Positions 53,700-63,392 of a DNA stretch of 64,000 bases are shown here, piece by piece. Position 1 is the stretch's first letter, and every line of letters begins with the position of its first letter. The notes under the pieces were generated by a model that was not told where the DNA came from, ran no database searches, and saw only the letters and a list, made by a program, of their open reading frames with translations. The position numbers were made by a program, and so were the translations under genes. Source of the stretch: Bacillota bacterium (GTDB lineage Bacteria > Bacillota > Clostridia > Acetivibrionales > DSM-1351); the NCBI GenBank assembly GCA_023390335.1, contig JAEWCZ010000081.1, forward strand, positions 124,001 to 188,000, read 5' to 3'.

Positions 53700-54631
53700 T
53701 TAAACACCATTGCCACCCATTCTCCCATTTCAAGAGTTTCTATCCGTGACATCCCGCTTTTTTCACAAGCGTCTATTACTTCCTGCTTTCTTTCTTTGAT
53801 AATACCTGAAGTAATAAACAAAGATTCCTTTTTTAAATAATAAGGTATATGGGAGGACAAGTCAATAATTACATTTGCTATTATATTAGCTACTATTATA
53901 TCGCATTTATGTTCTTCCTGCTTTAAATCAGATAATATTGCCTTGTACGCCGATACTTTTGATATTTCCTGATTCAGTTCGATATTTTCCCTCGCAACTT
54001 TTACTGCAACTTCGTCTATATCAATGGCTTCAACTTTTTTTGCACCTAGTTTCGCTGCTATTATTGAAAGAATACCTGTGCCGCAGCCAATATCAAGAAC
54101 CTCTGTATCATCCTTCATGTACTTATCGAGCAGTATAGAACACATCTGCGTTGTTTCGTGAGTCCCTGTTCCAAAGGCCATTCCAGGGTCCATTTGTATA
54201 ATTATTTCGTTACCTTTTGGACTATAATTTTCCCAAGTAGGTTTAATGACTATTCTGTCTGTAAGCTGCAGTGGCTTATAGTACTTTTTCCAAGCTGTAG
54301 ACCAGTCCTCATCATCTACTTCTCCGTACCCCTCAAGCCCTTTTCCAATATCTAAAAATTGGGAAATATTTCCCAAACCGTCGTTTATTTTCTTTAACAG
54401 CTCGTCTATATTATTTCCACTCTGGAAATATGCCTGTATAATAACGTCCTCACCTAATGATTCAAGGAATTCGTCATCCGCATAGTCTAGAGTATTTGGT
54501 TTTAATATTTCTTTTTTAATATCAAAAGGGTCCTTAATAGCCACGCCCCCGGCACCCATTGTTGTAAGCATCTCTGATACAGCGTCACTCGCTTCGTCTG
54601 TAGTGTTTACTCGTATTTCATACCATTTCAT
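53681..54631 (-). CDS. prmA: Ribosomal protein L11 methyltransferase
   Basis: A 316-residue SAM-dependent enzyme that trimethylates L11. An N-terminal substrate-recognition domain is followed by the class I motif DIGCGTGILSIIAAKLGA, then the motif VANIIANVI. The order dnaJ-prmA-rsmE is common in Firmicutes. Confidence 0.95.
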   Translation of the reverse strand: MKWYEIRVNTTDEASDAVSEMLTTMGAGGVAIKDPFDIKKEILKPNTLDYADDEFLESLGEDVIIQAYFQSGNNIDELLKKINDGLGNISQFLDIGKGLEGYGEVDDEDWSTAWKKYYKPLQLTDRIVIKPTWENYSPKGNEIIIQMDPGMAFGTGTHETTQMCSILLDKYMKDDTEVLDIGCGTGILSIIAAKLGAKKVEAIDIDEVAVKVARENIELNQEISKVSAYKAILSDLKQEEHKCDIIVANIIANVIIDLSSHIPYYLKKESLFITSGIIKERKQEVIDACEKSGMSRIETLEMGEWVAMVFKCPDTL

Positions 54632-54669
54632 ATTTATCCGTTTGCCTCCATGAGCAGTAAATTTCGTAA

Positions 54670-55809
54670 TTACTTAAATGCATCCTTCATTTTGTCGAAA
54701 AAACCTTTTCTCTGCTCGTGGGTTTCGTCACCGCTAATTTCAGCGAACTCCCTCAGCAACGCTTTTTGTTTATCATTGAGTTTTTTCGGAACCTCAATAT
54801 TTACCTTAACATACTGGTCTCCGCGGCCATTTCCTCTCAGATAAGGTATTCCTTTTCCCTTTAACCTGAAGACAGAACCTGTTTGAGTTCCCTCCGGAAC
54901 AGTATATTTTACTTTACCGTCAAGAGTCGGAACTTCTAATTCAGCACCTAATGCAGCCTGTGTGAATGTAACAGGAACATCGCATACAACATTATTTCCC
55001 TGTCTTGTAAATAGCGGATGAGGCTTTACACGAATATTTACATACAAGTCTCCGTTTGGGCCACCTTTTAATCCCGGGTCTCCACCACCTCTTAACGAAA
55101 TGGTCTGACCGTCATCAATTCCGGCAGGGATATCAATTTTTATTTTCTTTGTACTCCTCAGTCTGCCTTTTCCGTTACATGCAGGACAAGGTTCTGTAAT
55201 AATCTTTCCTTCACCTTTACATGCATCACAGGTTTTACTGTTTATAAACTGCCCAAATGGTGTATTTTGTTTTATCTGAACCTGACCTGTTCCGTTACAA
55301 TGGCTACAGGTTGTTACATTACTTCCTGGCTTAGCTCCAGAACCAGTACATTTCGAACATACTTCCATTTTGTTTACATTTATTTCTCGTTCAATACCAA
55401 AAGCAGCCTCTTCAAAGCTAATCTCCATAGAGTATTTGATATCAGCACCCTTTTGAGGGCCTCTTCTTGTTTTACTTCTTCCACCAAAGCCTGAGCCTCC
55501 AAAGAAGGTTTCGAATATGTCCCCTATTCCACCAAAGTCAAAATCAGAAGAGAATCCTCCTGCACCGCCAAATCCATTAGGATCTGTTCCTGCGTGACCG
55601 AACTGATCGTATCTGCTCCTCTTCTGAGAATCACTAAGAATCTCATAGGCTTCACTTACCTCTTTGAACTTTGCTTCTGCAGTCTTATCTCCTGGATTGA
55701 CGTCCGGGTGGTACTTTTTTGCAAGATTTCTATATGCTTTTTTTAGTTCAGCATCAGATACGTTTCTGTCAACGCCCAATACTTCGTAATAATCTCTTTT
55801 TTCTGCCAT
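54670..55809 (-). CDS. dnaJ: Chaperone DnaJ
   Basis: Co-chaperone that delivers clients to DnaK. The 379-residue protein has a J domain (1-70) with the HPD motif in KKYHPDVNPG, a Gly/Phe-rich linker, and four zinc-binding CxxCxGxG repeats (CSKCTGSG, CSHCNGTG, CDACKGEG, CPACNGKG). Two substrate-binding C-terminal domains follow. I take ATG 55809, where GGGAG lies nine bases upstream and the protein begins MAEKRDYYEVLG; an in-frame ATG at 55830 lacks a binding site. Confidence 0.96.
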   Translation of the reverse strand: MAEKRDYYEVLGVDRNVSDAELKKAYRNLAKKYHPDVNPGDKTAEAKFKEVSEAYEILSDSQKRSRYDQFGHAGTDPNGFGGAGGFSSDFDFGGIGDIFETFFGGSGFGGRSKTRRGPQKGADIKYSMEISFEEAAFGIEREINVNKMEVCSKCTGSGAKPGSNVTTCSHCNGTGQVQIKQNTPFGQFINSKTCDACKGEGKIITEPCPACNGKGRLRSTKKIKIDIPAGIDDGQTISLRGGGDPGLKGGPNGDLYVNIRVKPHPLFTRQGNNVVCDVPVTFTQAALGAELEVPTLDGKVKYTVPEGTQTGSVFRLKGKGIPYLRGNGRGDQYVKVNIEVPKKLNDKQKALLREFAEISGDETHEQRKGFFDKMKDAFK

Positions 55810-55920
55810 CCAATTCAACTCCCGTCTCATTACACAGCAACCAGCAACCTAAAATAAGCCAGAGCTGTCTTATGTAAGCTTTGGCGTTGTTATAACCTTA
55901 TGCTGTTATGCTGTTAATGC

Positions 55921-55945
55921 TATAGGGGCTTTTGAAGCCCCTATA
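55921..55945. other. Strong hairpin between dnaK and dnaJ
   Basis: A perfect 11-bp stem TATAGGGGCTT/AAGCCCCTATA with a 3-base loop, 14 bases after the dnaK stop. On the coding (minus) strand it is followed by GCATTAACAGC, not a T run, so it is more likely an mRNA-stabilising or processing structure than a terminator. Confidence 0.65.
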
Positions 55946-55958
55946 CATTATTATATAA

Positions 55959-57809
55959 TTATTTATCATCGTCAACTACTTTATAGTCTGCATCAACAAC
56001 ATTGTCATCCTGTCCTGCTCCCGCTGCTCCCTGTTGTCCTCCAAAACCTGCTGCTCCAGGGTCTGCTTGAGCGCCTTGAGTCTGTTGATATATTTTTGAT
56101 GATATATCATAGAAGGATTGCTGTAATTCTTCAGTTGCTTTCTTTATTGCTTCTATATCAGTACCCTTAAGGGCATCCTTTACCTTATTTACTCCGCTTT
56201 CGATCTTTGACTTGTCATCAGCTGACACTTTATCACCAAGGTCTTTTAATGATTTCTCTGATTGGTAAACCAAAGAATCTGCGTTATTTCTAACGTCAAT
56301 TTCTTCTTTACGCTGTTTGTCTTCCGCAGCAAATTTCTCTGCTTCTTTTACAGCCTTGTCAATATCAGCGTCAGACAGATTAGTTGAGGCAGTTATTGTA
56401 ATCTTCTGCTCATTACCAGTTCCCAAGTCTTTTGCAGATACATGAACGATACCATTTGCATCTATATCAAAAGTAACTTCAATTTGAGGTACACCTCTTG
56501 GTGCTGATGGAATACCTGTGAGCTGGAATCTTCCAAGAGACTTATTGTATTGGGCCATTTCTCTTTCACCCTGCAATACATGTATCTCAACACTTGTCTG
56601 TCCATCTGCCGCTGTTGAGAATACCTGACTCTTCTTTGTAGGAATAGTTGTATTTCTCTCAATCAACTTTGTAAATACTCCACCAAGAGTTTCAAGTCCT
56701 AGTGACAATGGTGTAACGTCTAGCAAAAGAAGACCTGTTACATCTCCGGTCAATACACCCGCCTGAATAGCTGCACCAACTGCAACACATTCGTCAGGAT
56801 TAATTCCCTTGAAAGGTTCTTTTCCTAAGTATTTTTTTACTGCTTCCTGAACTGCAGGGATTCTTGTGGAACCACCGACTAATAATATTTTGTCTATCTT
56901 GTCTGGTGTAAGTCCTGCATCCTGCATTGCCTGTCTTGTTGGTCCCATTGTATTTTCAACTAAATCGGCTGTTATTTCATCAAATTTAGCTCTAGTAAGT
57001 GTTACATCCAAATGCTTTGGTCCTGTTGCATCAGCAGTTATAAACGGCAGGTTTATGTTTGATGAAGTTACACCTGAAAGTTCTATTTTAGCCTTTTCAG
57101 CTGCTTCCTTTAATCTCTGCATTGCCATCTTATCATTTTTTAGGTCTATTCCACTTTCCTTTTTAAATGTATCAACAAGGAAATCTATTACTCTCTGGTC
57201 AAAGTCATCTCCACCAAGCCTGTTATTACCGTGAGTTGCAAGAACCTCAAATACACCGTCACCAATTTCAAGTATGGATACGTCAAAGGTTCCTCCACCT
57301 AAGTCATATACCATTATTTTCTGATCGTGTTCTTTATCAAGGCCATATGCCAACGCTGCTGCTGTAGGCTCATTTATTATTCTGAGAACTTCCAGCCCTG
57401 CAATTTTGCCGGCATCTTTTGTTGCCTGTCTTTGAGCATCACTAAAGTATGCAGGAACAGTAATTACCGCCTGAGTTATTGTCTCACCAAGATACGCTTC
57501 TGCATCAGCCTTCAGCTTTTGAAGAACCATTGAAGATATTTCCTGTGGTGAATATTTCTTACCATCTATATCAACCTTATGGTCGGTTCCCATCTCTCTC
57601 TTTATTGAAATAATTGTTCTTTCAGGATTTGTGATAGATTGTCTTTTTGCTACTTGCCCTATCATACGTTCACCTGTTTTTGAAAATGCTACAACAGAAG
57701 GGGTAGTTCTATTTCCTTCCGGATTTGCAATAACTACAGGCTCACCGCCTTCCATAACTGCCACACATGAATTTGTGGTACCTAAATCTATACCAATTAC
57801 TTTTGCCAT
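55959..57809 (-). CDS. dnaK: Chaperone DnaK (Hsp70)
   Basis: A 616-residue Hsp70. The nucleotide-binding domain has GIDLGTTNSCVAV at the N-terminus, VYDLGGGTFDVSIL and VGGSTRIPAVQE. The substrate-binding domain and helical lid end in an Ala/Gly-rich tail and DDNVVDADYKVVDDDK. It works with DnaJ and GrpE. It follows grpE by 58 bases. Confidence 0.98.
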   Translation of the reverse strand: MAKVIGIDLGTTNSCVAVMEGGEPVVIANPEGNRTTPSVVAFSKTGERMIGQVAKRQSITNPERTIISIKREMGTDHKVDIDGKKYSPQEISSMVLQKLKADAEAYLGETITQAVITVPAYFSDAQRQATKDAGKIAGLEVLRIINEPTAAALAYGLDKEHDQKIMVYDLGGGTFDVSILEIGDGVFEVLATHGNNRLGGDDFDQRVIDFLVDTFKKESGIDLKNDKMAMQRLKEAAEKAKIELSGVTSSNINLPFITADATGPKHLDVTLTRAKFDEITADLVENTMGPTRQAMQDAGLTPDKIDKILLVGGSTRIPAVQEAVKKYLGKEPFKGINPDECVAVGAAIQAGVLTGDVTGLLLLDVTPLSLGLETLGGVFTKLIERNTTIPTKKSQVFSTAADGQTSVEIHVLQGEREMAQYNKSLGRFQLTGIPSAPRGVPQIEVTFDIDANGIVHVSAKDLGTGNEQKITITASTNLSDADIDKAVKEAEKFAAEDKQRKEEIDVRNNADSLVYQSEKSLKDLGDKVSADDKSKIESGVNKVKDALKGTDIEAIKKATEELQQSFYDISSKIYQQTQGAQADPGAAGFGGQQGAAGAGQDDNVVDADYKVVDDDK

Positions 57810-57867
57810 AAAATAATGCCCTCCTTAATATATTTGTTAATCGTTTTTGTTTTATTTTAAACTACTG

Positions 57868-58464
57868 TTAGTTTACAACCTTTACCATACTATGTCTGAT
57901 TACTTTACCCTTCATTGTATAACCCTTTTGAAATTCTTCAACTACAATATTTTCACCGTTTTCATCATCTGTTACGTGCATTACGGCATTATGGAGTTCA
58001 GGGTCAAATGGATTATTAATAGCCTCTATTGCTTCAACTCCTAATTTATCGAGACAATCCTTTAACTGTCTCATAACCATTTCTACGCCTTCCTTCAATG
58101 GATTGTTTTCCATACTCTCTGCCGCTGCTATTGCTCTTTCAAGGTTATCTACTACCGGAAGGAACGTATTCACCGTGTCTATTGCTATATCAAGGCTAAG
58201 GGCTTCCTTTTCCTTTATTGTTCTTTTTTTATAGTTGTCAAACTCGGCTGCTGTACGCTGAACCATGTTCTTAAAATCTTCACATTGCTTTGACTTTTCA
58301 TCAAGCATTGTTTTTAGTTCTTGGATTTCCGCGTTTACGGGTTCTTCACCTTGTACCTCAGCAGTCCCTGATGTATCCGGACTTTCTGTTCCTTTGTTGC
58401 TTTCTTCCATATTCATTTCCTTGGTGTTTTCGTTCTCATTTTTAGGATGTTTTTCTTTTTTCAT
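57868..58464 (-). CDS. grpE: Nucleotide exchange factor GrpE
   Basis: Nucleotide exchange factor for DnaK. The 198-residue protein has a charged, disordered N-terminus (1-50), a long coiled coil (50-100) with AAEFDNYKKRT, and the C-terminal beta domain ending NPFDPELHNAVMHV and EFQKGYTMKGKVIRHSMVKV. It lies 27 bases after hrcA. Confidence 0.96.
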   Translation of the reverse strand: MKKEKHPKNENENTKEMNMEESNKGTESPDTSGTAEVQGEEPVNAEIQELKTMLDEKSKQCEDFKNMVQRTAAEFDNYKKRTIKEKEALSLDIAIDTVNTFLPVVDNLERAIAAAESMENNPLKEGVEMVMRQLKDCLDKLGVEAIEAINNPFDPELHNAVMHVTDDENGENIVVEEFQKGYTMKGKVIRHSMVKVVN

Positions 58465-58491
58465 TAGCTGAATACTACCTCCTTATTTATA

Positions 58492-59538
58492 CTATCCATT
58501 ATCTAGGAGTTTAAGAATCTCCTGATTGATTTTATTTCTTATATAATTCATAGATGACACAACCTTTGAATACTCCATCCTGGTTGGTCCGATAATGCCT
58601 ATTGTTCCTATTACATGATTACCTACGCTATAGGAAGCGGTAACCAAACTACAATCTTTAATGCCTTCTATATCATTCTCATTTCCTATGTGAATAATTA
58701 TTTCATTATTTTTATTTGTGTTATTTATTAGGAGGTCAGATACAAGTTTCTTTTCATCAAGTATATTTAAAAACTCTTTTGCCTTATCAACTTCCTTAAA
58801 CTCCGGGAAGTTCAGAATATTTGTTGCACCTTCTAAATATACTTCCGGCTTATCAATTGTCTTAATTAAATCCTCTATTCCGTCCAAGAGGGGTTTAATT
58901 AAGCCATAAGGCAATGCAGTAAGTTTTTCAAACTTTTCATTTAATATATCCGATTTGAGCATTTCCAGAGTAAATCCTTTTAACTGCTCGTTTAGCATAT
59001 TAGAAATCTGAATCAAGAAATCTGGTGTAACACTTTCGGGTATCCTAATAAGATTATTTCTGACAATATTAGAATCAGTTACAATAATCACCAATGCTTT
59101 TCCTGGCTCTATAGGCACCACCTGAACAGCTTTTAGTACACTCTGTTTCATATGAGGGGTTACCGCTATAGAAGTATATTTTGTGAACTTGGACATAACC
59201 GCCGATGCATTCCTTATGAGCTGACTAAGTTCGTTTATACGAATGTTCATATCATTTCGAATTTTCTCTATTTCACTTTCAGTTAATTCATTTATTTTCA
59301 TCAGCTGATCAACATAAAGCCTGTACCCTTTATCAGAAGGAACTCTGCCCGCCGATGTGTATGGCTGTTCCAACAATCCCATTTCCTCGAGGTCAGCCAT
59401 TTCATTTCTGATTGTAGCCGAACTTAAACCAAGTTCATGCTTCTTGGCAATAGTTCTCGATCCTACAGGTTCAGCCGAGTAAATATAATCATCTATAATT
59501 GCTTGTAATATTTTCAATTTTCTATCGTCAAGTAGCAT
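58492..59538 (-). CDS. hrcA: Heat-inducible transcription repressor HrcA
   Basis: Repressor of class I heat-shock genes; it binds CIRCE. The 348-residue protein has an N-terminal winged helix (LKILQAIIDDYIYSAEPVGS, LSSATIRNEMADLEEMGLL) and the HrcA GAF-like and dimerisation domains. ATG 59538 is chosen because AGGGGTGAT is placed before it; the upstream in-frame codon at 59562 lies inside the CIRCE operator. Confidence 0.97.
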   Translation of the reverse strand: MLLDDRKLKILQAIIDDYIYSAEPVGSRTIAKKHELGLSSATIRNEMADLEEMGLLEQPYTSAGRVPSDKGYRLYVDQLMKINELTESEIEKIRNDMNIRINELSQLIRNASAVMSKFTKYTSIAVTPHMKQSVLKAVQVVPIEPGKALVIIVTDSNIVRNNLIRIPESVTPDFLIQISNMLNEQLKGFTLEMLKSDILNEKFEKLTALPYGLIKPLLDGIEDLIKTIDKPEVYLEGATNILNFPEFKEVDKAKEFLNILDEKKLVSDLLINNTNKNNEIIIHIGNENDIEGIKDCSLVTASYSVGNHVIGTIGIIGPTRMEYSKVVSSMNYIRNKINQEILKLLDNG

Positions 59539-59555
59539 TATAATCACCCCTCTTG

Positions 59556-59582
59556 TTAGCACTCTTTAATGTTGAGTGCTAA
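59556..59582. promoter_or_regulatory. CIRCE operator of the heat-shock operon
   Basis: The perfect inverted repeat TTAGCACTC-N9-GAGTGCTAA, identical to the HrcA operator consensus, sits between the promoter and hrcA. The operon is therefore auto-repressed by HrcA. Confidence 0.97.
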
Positions 59583-59592
59583 TTATATACTA

Positions 59593-59621
59593 AAAATAAC
59601 ATTAGCAAATTTGTTTGTCAA
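59593..59621 (-). promoter_or_regulatory. Sigma-A promoter of the hrcA operon
   Basis: TTGACA (59621-59616) and TATTTT (59598-59593) on the minus strand, 17 bases apart, immediately upstream of CIRCE. Confidence 0.75.
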
Positions 59622-59663
59622 GTATTTTTCTTGTAATATTCGGTAATAAAATTATTAAATACT

Positions 59664-59707
59664 AAAAGACCCTGCACAGAAAATATTATTCCGATACAAG
59701 GCCTTTT
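59664..59707 (-). terminator. Probable terminator after the membrane protein gene
   Basis: CAAGGCCTTTT (59697-59707) and AAAAGACCCTG (59664-59674) form an 11-bp stem with wobble pairs and a 22-base loop. On the minus strand only a short T run follows. It separates the upstream gene from the hrcA promoter. Confidence 0.5.
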
Positions 59708-59727
59708 TATTTAGGTAAGATAGTATT

Positions 59728-60597
59728 TTAAATTCCGCCGTTCATTTCTCTATAGTACTCCGGACAAGCATACTTGCCTGATTTTTCACGGTATATTTCA
59801 AAGAAAAATACAATTGTTATAAATTGAGCAAGATTTGATACTATGGATGATACAGCTCCTCCAATAATAGGAATCCATCCGACCACCATCCCTATTATTG
59901 ACCCTGCTATCATTCCAAAAATAGATATAAGAATACTCATGCCCATAATCTTCCAAAAACTACCTGACACATAACGGAAGGAATTTTTCAGTCCAGTCAA
60001 TACATCAGTATCTTCTACACAAACTGCCGTAAACCACAGTGAAGTGTATACACTAAGTGCTATACAAGCAGCTATCAAAGCCAGAGTAAACAGAACCAAT
60101 AATATGGCTCCTGCAACGTTGGAAACCGCTGTTACTACAACTATTGCTATTGCAACGAGTATACAATAAGCAATTGCCAATCCTATCCAAAGAGCAATTT
60201 TTAATAAACCGTAGAGTATATATCTTCCTATATACTTTGTAATGGAAGGTGTCATATCACTAAGAGTTGATTTTCCTGTCTCATACTTTTTATTTATCAT
60301 TCCATATGTTGCAGGATAAACCAGTATAGATAAAACCAGAGTCAAAACTGTTGAAATTACCATACTTATAATCATTGCAGGCCCATACAAACTGAGGAAC
60401 ATATTGTACGTTGGAATAAATTGTCCACTATAGTCCATCATCTGATCAAATATCTGTTCAAAATTCTTAATATTAAATAAAAATCCTAAGGCCCCCACAC
60501 CCATAATCATACTCGGTATTGCCATAGCAATTAGCAACGGAAGCGTGATTATAAAGTTCTTAAAAGTAAACTTAAAAGCGTTCTCAAGGTATCTCAT
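59728..60597 (-). CDS. Multi-pass membrane protein of unknown function
   Basis: 289 residues with about six hydrophobic segments and a short polar tail (YREKSGKYACPEYYREMNGG). The glycine-rich stretch GSIIGMVVGWIPIIGGAVSSIV resembles membrane domains seen in DUF975- and glycerophosphodiester-phosphodiesterase-linked proteins, but I cannot assign it. No catalytic motif is visible. GGGAGG precedes the ATG. It lies between an aminotransferase gene and the heat-shock operon. Confidence 0.7.
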   Translation of the reverse strand: MRYLENAFKFTFKNFIITLPLLIAMAIPSMIMGVGALGFLFNIKNFEQIFDQMMDYSGQFIPTYNMFLSLYGPAMIISMVISTVLTLVLSILVYPATYGMINKKYETGKSTLSDMTPSITKYIGRYILYGLLKIALWIGLAIAYCILVAIAIVVVTAVSNVAGAILLVLFTLALIAACIALSVYTSLWFTAVCVEDTDVLTGLKNSFRYVSGSFWKIMGMSILISIFGMIAGSIIGMVVGWIPIIGGAVSSIVSNLAQFITIVFFFEIYREKSGKYACPEYYREMNGGI

Positions 60598-60647
60598 ACC
60601 TGACCTCCCAATTTTCTTGACAAAATAATTTAATTTACTATTCCTAA

Positions 60648-61484
60648 TTATTTCTTACTATTGCTTTCAATGTATGCAGATATAAGGCTGTTATAGCCTT
60701 TCATCACATTTCTTGTTACAGTGTTCTGTGATGAATTCAATATACATTCGTCTATAGTATTTAATGGCATTGCATTAATTGATGTACCAGTTATAAAAGC
60801 TGCATCAAAATTACATAGCTGTTCAATACCAATCAATGTTTCTATAACTTCGTAACCTAGTTTAACACAAACGTCAATTATATATTGTCTAGTAATACCC
60901 TTCAATATATATTCTTCAGGAGATGTATAAATCTTGTCACCTTTTACAAAAAACACATTAGATTTTCCACCCTCTGTTATTTTATCGTTGTCATCTACCA
61001 ATAGCACTTCAAAAGCATTATTTTCTTCTACAACACGCTTGATCTCAGCCTTGTATGAAGTATTTATCATTTTTATGTTGGGGTTGCTTCTCTTGAGCTT
61101 TATGGTACAGCATTTTACACCTCTATCATATTCCTCTTGTGGAGGGTAGTAGAATTTGTTTATATGCAATATTGTAAACTGCTCTTTTTCATAGAGAAGT
61201 ACCAACACTTTTACATTGCAATCCGATAAATTATTGAGCTCACATATTTCAGTAATTTGAGCTTTCAAATCCTTTTTTGTGATTTCCAATTCATTTTTAG
61301 TCTTTAGTACGGAACTTTTAAGACGTGTAAAGTGGTCATCATAAAACAGCGGGATACCCTTTATTATGCGTATAACTTCATAACAAGCCGTATACTTTTC
61401 ATCTGAATATTTATTCAGTGCTTCAGAAGGAAAAACTTCTCCGTTTATAATACACTTTGTACTTATGTTATCTTCAAATGTCAT
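60648..61484 (-). CDS. Class IV aminotransferase (BCAT/DAAT/ADC lyase group)
   Basis: A 278-residue PLP enzyme of fold type IV. CYEVIRIIKGIPLFYDDHFTRLKSS is the usual N-terminal signature. The PLP lysine is in MINTSYKAEIKR, and the cofactor loop ITEGGKSNVFFV and GITRQYIIDVC follow. Members are branched-chain or D-amino-acid transaminases, or aminodeoxychorismate lyase (PabC). The residues do not let me choose, and no neighbouring gene settles it. AAGGGGC precedes the ATG. Confidence 0.88.
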   Translation of the reverse strand: MTFEDNISTKCIINGEVFPSEALNKYSDEKYTACYEVIRIIKGIPLFYDDHFTRLKSSVLKTKNELEITKKDLKAQITEICELNNLSDCNVKVLVLLYEKEQFTILHINKFYYPPQEEYDRGVKCCTIKLKRSNPNIKMINTSYKAEIKRVVEENNAFEVLLVDDNDKITEGGKSNVFFVKGDKIYTSPEEYILKGITRQYIIDVCVKLGYEVIETLIGIEQLCNFDAAFITGTSINAMPLNTIDECILNSSQNTVTRNVMKGYNSLISAYIESNSKK

Positions 61485-61572
61485 TTTTTTGCCCCTTTTG
61501 CTAATGAATTATAGAATGTAGTGCTTATATATTTTTCCAATACATTCTTAATTATATAACAGCCTTAACAAA

Positions 61573-62163
61573 TTAATCAATCTCATCAAGGGACAAATTG
61601 AAGCTTGGAATGAATTTCTCCATAAAATACCTGACCTCAGGCAGATTAATCTCTTCTATTGTTTGAAGAATGGTTTCACGGGCTTTTTTGAATTCGTTGT
61701 TCCCTGCCTTTACTTCTTCTATACATTTTATATAGGCAGAAATTCTATCAGCTGCCTTTACAAGTTTCCAACAATTCATATCGTCCGGATTTTTAAAGAA
61801 TAAAGAATAATATTCATCTGCCATTTCTTCTGGCAGCATTGATATGATTTTCTCCTTTGATATATCTTCGATATCTTTGTAAATTTTACTTATTTGTGGG
61901 TTATAATATTTTATTGGAGTAGGCATATCCCCAGTTATTATTTCATTGCAGTCATGAAACATAGCAAGTATTGCTACTCTCTCCGGATTTACTTCTCCGT
62001 CGAAATATGTGTTTTTGATAACTGCCAGACCGTGTGCAATTATAGCAACCTGCAGACTGTGCTCCTGTATATTTTCAGTATACGTGTTGCGCATAAGTCC
62101 CCATCTATTTATATACTTCATTCTAGAGAGAAATGCAAAAAAATGAAAGTTTTTATCATCCAT
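61573..62163 (-). CDS. yfbR: YfbR-type HD-domain 5'-nucleotidase
   Basis: A 196-residue HD hydrolase closely like E. coli YfbR, which removes phosphate from deoxynucleoside 5'-monophosphates. It shows FFAFLSRMKYINRWGLMRNT, TENIQEHSLQVAIIAHGLA (metal His35), AMFHDCNEIITGDMPTPIKY (HD pair) and a late Asp in KAADRISAYIKC. ATG 62163 follows AGGTG; the in-frame TTG at 62181 overlaps the dgt gene. It lies eight bases after dgt, another dNTP-pool enzyme. Confidence 0.93.
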   Translation of the reverse strand: MDDKNFHFFAFLSRMKYINRWGLMRNTYTENIQEHSLQVAIIAHGLAVIKNTYFDGEVNPERVAILAMFHDCNEIITGDMPTPIKYYNPQISKIYKDIEDISKEKIISMLPEEMADEYYSLFFKNPDDMNCWKLVKAADRISAYIKCIEEVKAGNNEFKKARETILQTIEEINLPEVRYFMEKFIPSFNLSLDEID

Positions 62164-62171
62164 ATTTTCAC

Positions 62172-63317
62172 CTACATCCAATATATTTCTTCAAAGCAGC
62201 TTTGTGCAAACTGGTCTGTCATGCCTGCTATAAAGTCAATCACTTTCTGTGCATCACTTTCAGACTTATCGTATGCCTTGTCTGCTATAAAGTTATAAAA
62301 CATTCTGTAAACCTTATTTTCATTTAACTGTAGCCTTTCAAAATCTGCCAGACTGTTGAGAAGACTATCAAACAAGCCTTCCAAAGTGTTTTCAGCAATT
62401 TTTTCATATCGTGTAATCTTATCGGCCTTGTAAATCAGTCTTACATTCTCATTTATAAGTTTTTCAAGTGCCTGGCCTTTTGCCGGGCTAAGTTGAATAC
62501 AATCCTTGCCATAGCTATTCTCAACCAAATCGCAAACCAGAGTATTTATTATTTCCCCATTTGTGTTTCCCAACTCATTTCTTATATCCATGGGTATATC
62601 GTGCATATTCATAAGTTTGACACGTACAGCATCCTCAATATCCCTTCCGACATATGCTATTTTATCCACCAGTCTTACAACGCAGGCTTCAAGAGTATAC
62701 GGAAGATGACCTCTGTCTTTCACGTCATGCAGAGATTGAGGTGTTTTCTCTAAATCTCTTCGTAAAGAGTATTCATTATATTTTTCGCCGCAGTGTGAGA
62801 CTATTCCGTCCTTAACCTCGAAAGTAAGATTTAGACCGCATCTTTCATGAATTTTCTCTTTTGATATACGTGTTGCAAGCTTTTCGACAACTCTGAGGCT
62901 GTGAAGTTCATGCTTAAAACCGCTTTCTTTATTTACTTTCTTCATGCATTTATCTAATACACGTTCTCCACTGTGACCGAATGGTGCATGCCCCAGATCA
63001 TGTCCTAAAGCTATTGCATAAGTAAGGTCCTGATTAAGATTGAGGGTTCTGGCTATAGTTACAGCTATTGAGCCTACGTTTAGTACGTGTTCCATCCGTG
63101 TACATATGTGGTCGTTCTTTGCATTAAAAAACACCTGTGTTTTGTGCCTAAGTCTTCTAAACTCCATGGAGTACAGGATTCTGTTTCCATCCCGCTCATA
63201 ATCTGTCCTTATAGGACATTTCTCTTCATCGATTATCCTGCCAAAAGAATTAACACTTTTAGCTGCATAAGAACTCAACAAATCCTCCTGCTGCTCTCTT
63301 AACTGCCTCCATACCAT
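62172..63317 (-). CDS. dgt: dGTPase-like deoxyguanosinetriphosphate triphosphohydrolase
   Basis: A 381-residue HD-domain hydrolase that converts dNTP to deoxynucleoside and triphosphate. Motifs are RILYSMEFRRLRHKTQVF, NDHICTRMEHVLNV with metal His77, and ALGHDLGHAPFGHSGE with HD at 106-107; a later YVGRDIEDAVR supplies the distal Asp. This is the type 2 form common in Firmicutes, often placed before dnaG. Here yfbR follows, so the two would control dNTP pools together. GGAGGTG precedes ATG. Confidence 0.94.
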   Translation of the reverse strand: MVWRQLREQQEDLLSSYAAKSVNSFGRIIDEEKCPIRTDYERDGNRILYSMEFRRLRHKTQVFFNAKNDHICTRMEHVLNVGSIAVTIARTLNLNQDLTYAIALGHDLGHAPFGHSGERVLDKCMKKVNKESGFKHELHSLRVVEKLATRISKEKIHERCGLNLTFEVKDGIVSHCGEKYNEYSLRRDLEKTPQSLHDVKDRGHLPYTLEACVVRLVDKIAYVGRDIEDAVRVKLMNMHDIPMDIRNELGNTNGEIINTLVCDLVENSYGKDCIQLSPAKGQALEKLINENVRLIYKADKITRYEKIAENTLEGLFDSLLNSLADFERLQLNENKVYRMFYNFIADKAYDKSESDAQKVIDFIAGMTDQFAQSCFEEIYWM

Positions 63318-63392
63318 ATAAACACACCTCCGGCCTTTAACTCTAATATACCATATTCTTGCAGGAAAGTATGCATTACATTTTTAAGCTAG

